Source: an uncultured Verrucomicrobiota bacterium
GTDB taxonomy: Bacteria; Verrucomicrobiota; Verrucomicrobiia; Limisphaerales; UBA9464
Direction of reading: 5' to 3'
DNA: 10,155 nucleotides
NCBI GenBank assembly: GCA_903864375.1
Contig: CAIPFS010000361.1
Location: forward strand, 1-10,155
Each line of letters begins with the position of its first letter. Positions within the stretch are counted from its first letter, which is position 1. Positions 6,206 to 10,155 of this stretch are shown here, in pieces. The notes beneath the pieces are model-generated. The model did no database searches. It saw nothing but the letters and a program-made list of their open reading frames with translations, and was not told the DNA's origin. A program made the translations under genes and the position numbers.

Positions 6206-6236
6206 CCGGGTGAATGGACGAGAATCATTCGCCCGG
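6206..6236 (+). promoter_or_regulatory. 11-bp stem-loop in the rpoB leader
   Basis: CCGGGTGAATG (6206-6216) pairs with CATTCGCCCGG (6226-6236) with one G-U wobble and a 9-nt loop. It lies 67 nt before the rpoB start. No U-run follows, so it is not a classical terminator; it may protect the 5' end left after cleavage upstream, or bind a regulator. Confidence 0.55.
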
Positions 6237-6303
6237 CCTCGTCGTATTGTCTTTGGGACAAATCGAACCGCCGGCCAACACCGGTTTTCCAGTACAGGTC
6301 GCC

Positions 6304-9300
6304 ATGCCAAATAAACTATCCGAGCGCATCAACTTCGGGAAGATCAAGGAGGTCATCTCCCCGCCGAATCTTATCGAGATCCAATTGGACTCCTATCGAG
6401 AGTTTCTGCAGGCCGAAGTGTCCCCCTCGAAACGAAAGAATACCGGTCTGCAGGCGGTGTTCACCGAGGTGTTCCCGATTGAAAGCTATGACGGCAAGAC
6501 CGTTCTCGATTTCCATAGCTATGAGATTCAGGACCCCAAGATCGGCTGGCTCGAATGCCTCCGGGAGGGACTGACCTTCGGAGCTCCGCTTTATGTCACC
6601 TTTTTGCTGAAAGAAGAAAAGGGCACGAAGGAGGAGAAGGTGTTCATGGGGGAGATTCCTCTGATGACGCCCCAGGGGACGTTTGTGATCAACGGTGCTG
6701 AGCGGGTCATCGTCAGCCAGTTGCATCGGTCGCCAGGTCTGGCCTTTGAGGAAACCATCCATCCGAATGGCAAGAAGCTGTTCAGCTTCCGAATCATTCC
6801 GGATCGGGGTTCCTGGTATGAGGCGCAGTTCGACACCAATGACCTGCTCTACGTTTATCTGGATCGTAAGAAACGTCGCCGTAAGTTTCTGACCACCACG
6901 TTCTTCCGCGCTCTGGCGGTCATGGGCGAGGGGAAGGTGGACCCGCTGAAGGTGGGTACGGATTCCGAAATCCTCGACATGTTCTACAAGATCGAGGAGT
7001 TGAACCTCAAGGACGCCGACAAGCTGGAGGATATCCAGAACAAGGTTCTGATCGAGGACGCTGTCGATGCCGACAAGGGGTTGGTGGTTGCCCGTGCTTT
7101 CGAACCGCTGTCCAAGGCGGTGGTGAAACAGATCGCTGAACTGGCGATCACCAAGATTCGCGTCGTCGACACCTCGACCGACGAAGGGATCATCATCAAG
7201 TGTCTGAAGAAGGATCCGACCAAGAACGCGGATGAAGCGCTGAAGGACATCTATCGGCGTCTCCGGCCTGGAGATCCCCCGACGGCGGCAAATGCCAAGG
7301 CGTTGATCAAACGGCTCTTCTTTGATGCCAAGCGGTACGATCTCGGACGCGTGGGTCGCTACAAGATCAACCAAAAATTGCGGTTTGAAGGGGGCGATTC
7401 CCGAATCCTGACCACCCAGGATCTGGCCGATGCGACCAAGTACCTTCTCCGCCTCAAGCGGGGTGAGGGTAGCCTGGACGATATCGATCACTTGGGCAGC
7501 CGCCGGATTCGTACGGTCGGAGAACTTCTGGCCAACCAATGCCGCGTGGGATTGGCCCGGACAGAACGTCTGGTCAAGGAGCGGATGACCTTGTTCGACC
7601 AGACTACGGACACGATGACGCCCCAAAAGCTCATCAATCCGAAGGCCTTGTCGGCTGTGGTGCGGGACTTCTTCGGTCGTTCACAGCTCAGCCAGTTCAT
7701 GGACCAGATTAATCCTCTGGCAGAATTGACGCACAAGCGACGGTTGTCGGCCCTCGGACCTGGCGGTTTGAGCCGGGACCGTGCTGGATTCGAAGTCCGC
7801 GACGTTCACCCGTCGCACTACGGACGAATCTGCCCGATTGAGACACCGGAAGGCCCCAACATCGGACTGATCGCCTCTTTGGCGACCTTTGCCCGGGTCA
7901 ATGAGTTTGGTTTCATCGAAACGCCGTACCGCAAGGCGGAGGCGGGGCGTGTGACCGACCGGATTGAGTACCTCACGGGTGATCGCGAAGAAGGCTTTAT
8001 CATCGCCCAGGCGAATGCCGTGATCGACGACAAGGGTGCCTTCAAGACCGAAAAGGTCACCTGCCGCTTCAAGAGTGACTTCATCGATGTGGAGCCTGAA
8101 AAGGTCGACTACATGGACGTTTCGCCCAAGCAGCTCGTTTCTGTGGCCGCCGGCCTGATTCCATTCCTGGAGCATGACGACGCCAACCGGGCGCTGATGG
8201 GTTCGAACATGCAGCGCCAGGGTGTTCCGCTGTTGGTCACCGACGCTCCGTTGGTTGCCACCGGTCTTGAGGAACGGGTGGCCCGCGATTCCCGGGCGGT
8301 TCTGGTATCAGACGAAGCCGGGAAAGTAGCCAGCGTCACTGGCAATCAGATCATCATCACCAAGGATGGTCGCCTGCCGGACGGCAAGAAAAAGATTCGC
8401 CACGCTCCCGAAGACGGGGTCTGGGTATATCCCGTCCGCAAGTTCATGCGTTCCAACGCAGCCACCTGCATCAACCAGAAGATTCTGGTTGCGAAGGGGG
8501 ATGTGATCAAGAAGGGGCAGCCCATCGCAGACGGTCCGTGTACCCAGGGGGGTGAACTGGCTCTGGGACGCAATGTCCTGGTGGCATTCATGCCCTGGAA
8601 CGGATACAACTTCGAAGATGCCATTCTGATCTCGGAGCGGATCGTCAAGGATGATGTCTTCACTTCCATCCACATCGAGGAATTCGAATGCATCGCCCGG
8701 GATACCAAGCTCGGACCCGAGGAAATCACCCGGGATATTCCCAACCTGGGCGAAGAGGCCCTGAAGAACCTGGGTCTGGACGGCGTGATTCGCGTTGGTG
8801 CCGAAGTGAAGCCCGGCGACATTCTGGTCGGGAAAATCACACCCAAATCCGAGACCGAGCTGGCACCGGAAGAACGACTGCTGCGCGCCATTTTCGGTGA
8901 AAAGGCAGCGGACGTGAAGGACACCTCGCTCAAGGTTCCCTCGGGAACCTACGGGATCGTCATGGACGTGAAGGTCTCGGCCAAGGCGGACGGGGTGAAA
9001 TCGGCGGGCACCCGCAAGGAGGACCCCAATGCGCCCAAAAAGGTGCAGAAAGAGGTGGATGACGGTTACAAGGGCAAAAAAGAGGAGTTGCTGGAGCAAC
9101 TCACGGAAGCCCTCTCCAACATCCTGCTCGGGGAAAAGATCCCGCTGGATGTCGTGAACAGCGAGACGGGTGAGATCATCATCCCGGCCAACCGGAAGAT
9201 CACCAAGACGCTTCTGAAGAAGCTCGCGACGGTCTATGACCGCATCGAGATCGATCCGTCCCCGATTCGGAACAAGATCAACGAGATCATTGGGTCCTTC

Positions 9301-10155
9301 AAACGGAAGTTTGATGACCTCGAAAATCATCATTCCGAGGAAGTGGAACGCGTCGAATCCGGCGAAGAGGTGGACGGCGGCGTGGTCAAGCAGGTCAAGG
9401 TCTACATCGCCTCGAAGCGGAAGCTGTCGGTGGGTGACAAGATGGCCGGACGCCACGGGAACAAGGGTGTCGTTGCCAAGATCGTCCAGGAGGAAGATAT
9501 GCCGTACCTGGCTGACGGCACACCGGTCGACATCGTGTTGAACCCGCTGGGCGTTCCTTCGCGAATGAACGTGGGGCAGCTGTTGGAAACCCACTTGGGC
9601 TGGGCCTGTAAACGTCTGGGAATCCGCATTGCGACTCCGGTGTTTGACGGCATCAAGGAGAAGGAAGTGCGCGGCTACCTGAAGCAGGTGGTGGACGGGC
9701 AGAAAAAGGTGGGTGAACACGCGCTGGTAGGCGAAAACGGAAAGGCGACCTTGTTTGACGGACGCACGGGTGAACCGTTTGACCAGGAAGTGGTTGTTGG
9801 TTTCATCTACATGATGAAGCTGGGACACCTCGTGGCGGACAAGATTCACGCCCGCGCTGTGGGTCCTTACTCACTGGTTACGCAGCAACCGTTGGGTGGA
9901 AAGGCGCAGTACGGCGGACAACGCTTCGGCGAAATGGAAGTCTGGGCGATGGAAGCCTATGGAGCCGCCTATACCTTGCAGGAACTTCTGACGGTCAAGT
10001 CAGACGACGTTCAAGGTCGAACACGCATCTACGAGAGCATCGTCAAGGGCGACAATTCTCTGGAAGCAGGCATACCGGAGTCGTTCAACGTTCTGGTGAA
10101 GGAAATGCAATCATTGGGTCTCGACGTCAAGGTCGGGTACTCCAACCCCTCGGAC
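6304..10155 (+). CDS. rpoB: DNA-directed RNA polymerase subunit beta (C-terminal end beyond window)
   Basis: The frame stays open for 1284 codons to the right edge. It passes the conserved end region (PESFNVLVKEMQSLGLDV), so only a short tail should be missing. Beta forms one pincer of RNA polymerase and part of the active site. Landmarks are INFGKI...IQLDSYREFL at the N-terminus, NGAERVIVSQLHRSPG (130-145), the rifampicin-pocket region GRSQLSQFMDQINPL to THKRRLSALGPGG (458-487), and HYGRICPIETPEGPNIGL just after it. Then come the catalytic-centre segment DKMAGRHGNKGV (1045-1056, with Lys1046 and Lys1054 matching E. coli Lys1065 and Lys1073) and PLGGKAQYGGQRFGEMEVWA (1196-1215). A charged insertion-like stretch (about 900-1030) lies where bacterial lineages differ. 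The ATG at 6304 has only a weak AGG before it. rpoC is expected directly downstream. No frameshift or internal stop is seen. Confidence 0.98.
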   Translation, partial: MPNKLSERINFGKIKEVISPPNLIEIQLDSYREFLQAEVSPSKRKNTGLQAVFTEVFPIESYDGKTVLDFHSYEIQDPKIGWLECLREGLTFGAPLYVTFLLKEEKGTKEEKVFMGEIPLMTPQGTFVINGAERVIVSQLHRSPGLAFEETIHPNGKKLFSFRIIPDRGSWYEAQFDTNDLLYVYLDRKKRRRKFLTTTFFRALAVMGEGKVDPLKVGTDSEILDMFYKIEELNLKDADKLEDIQNKVLIEDAVDADKGLVVARAFEPLSKAVVKQIAELAITKIRVVDTSTDEGIIIKCLKKDPTKNADEALKDIYRRLRPGDPPTAANAKALIKRLFFDAKRYDLGRVGRYKINQKLRFEGGDSRILTTQDLADATKYLLRLKRGEGSLDDIDHLGSRRIRTVGELLANQCRVGLARTERLVKERMTLFDQTTDTMTPQKLINPKALSAVVRDFFGRSQLSQFMDQINPLAELTHKRRLSALGPGGLSRDRAGFEVRDVHPSHYGRICPIETPEGPNIGLIASLATFARVNEFGFIETPYRKAEAGRVTDRIEYLTGDREEGFIIAQANAVIDDKGAFKTEKVTCRFKSDFIDVEPEKVDYMDVSPKQLVSVAAGLIPFLEHDDANRALMGSNMQRQGVPLLVTDAPLVATGLEERVARDSRAVLVSDEAGKVASVTGNQIIITKDGRLPDGKKKIRHAPEDGVWVYPVRKFMRSNAATCINQKILVAKGDVIKKGQPIADGPCTQGGELALGRNVLVAFMPWNGYNFEDAILISERIVKDDVFTSIHIEEFECIARDTKLGPEEITRDIPNLGEEALKNLGLDGVIRVGAEVKPGDILVGKITPKSETELAPEERLLRAIFGEKAADVKDTSLKVPSGTYGIVMDVKVSAKADGVKSAGTRKEDPNAPKKVQKEVDDGYKGKKEELLEQLTEALSNILLGEKIPLDVVNSETGEIIIPANRKITKTLLKKLATVYDRIEIDPSPIRNKINEIIGSFKRKFDDLENHHSEEVERVESGEEVDGGVVKQVKVYIASKRKLSVGDKMAGRHGNKGVVAKIVQEEDMPYLADGTPVDIVLNPLGVPSRMNVGQLLETHLGWACKRLGIRIATPVFDGIKEKEVRGYLKQVVDGQKKVGEHALVGENGKATLFDGRTGEPFDQEVVVGFIYMMKLGHLVADKIHARAVGPYSLVTQQPLGGKAQYGGQRFGEMEVWAMEAYGAAYTLQELLTVKSDDVQGRTRIYESIVKGDNSLEAGIPESFNVLVKEMQSLGLDVKVGYSNPSD

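Larger units (their letters stand above)
6040..6303 (+). promoter_or_regulatory. rplL-rpoB spacer with several hairpins
   Basis: The 264-nt spacer has no gene. It carries a 7-bp stem with a GGGA loop right after rplL (6054-6071), a long hairpin (6083-6123), a second strong hairpin (6206-6236) and a small TTGTC/GACAA stem (6247-6261). E. coli has a partial terminator and an RNase III site at the same place, which lower beta-subunit output relative to L7/L12. A similar job is likely here, although no stem is followed by a U-run. I see no convincing rpoB promoter. Confidence 0.55.

Noticed and set aside
8308..9849. A 513-codon open frame on the minus strand inside rpoB
   Set aside because: It is antisense to unmistakable RpoB sequence, has no recognisable domain, and is explained by the codon bias of a GC-rich gene. 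The same holds for the 436-codon frame at 6316-7626.

Overview
The window looks like chromosomal, GC-rich bacterial DNA built around a ribosomal-protein/RNA-polymerase cluster. Three things suggest Verrucomicrobiota, possibly the Pedosphaera/Limisphaera side: the style of the RpoB N-terminus, weak or absent Shine-Dalgarno sequences before several ribosomal genes, and a proline-rich GspC/PilP-like secreted protein. This placement rests on general family knowledge without a database search, so it is moderate at best.

Layout. From the left edge to about 3.8 kb everything reads on the minus strand. In transcription order there is a possible small ORF (4113-3751, doubtful), an exported proline-rich protein with a GspC/PilP-like core (3773-2892), a LolD/MacB-type ABC ATPase (2824-2117), and a large FtsX-family ABC permease (from 2105, running off the left edge). 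The ATPase and permease are translationally close, with the permease ribosome-binding site overlapping the ATPase stop. Together they should form one inner-membrane ABC machine of the lipoprotein/macrolide-exporter type. Between about 3774 and 4209 is a divergent region with a good sigma70-like promoter for the plus-strand cluster.

From 4210 to the right edge everything reads on the plus strand: rplA (L1), rplJ (L10), rplL (L7/L12) and rpoB (RNA polymerase beta, 1284 codons, open at the right edge close to its natural end). This is the conserved L1-L10-L7/L12-beta order, but rplK, nusG and secE are not upstream of rplA. The spacers are also unusual: only 18 nt between rplA and rplJ, but 213 nt before rplL and 264 nt before rpoB. 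Both long spacers carry strong inverted repeats, suggesting that post-transcriptional control or mRNA processing acts there.

I see no mobile element, CRISPR array, tRNA or rRNA, and no clear sign of a new defence or biosynthetic system. The points most worth checking are the RNA structures in the ribosomal cluster, a possible L1 operator before rplA, and the pairing of the GspC/PilP-like protein with the ABC exporter.
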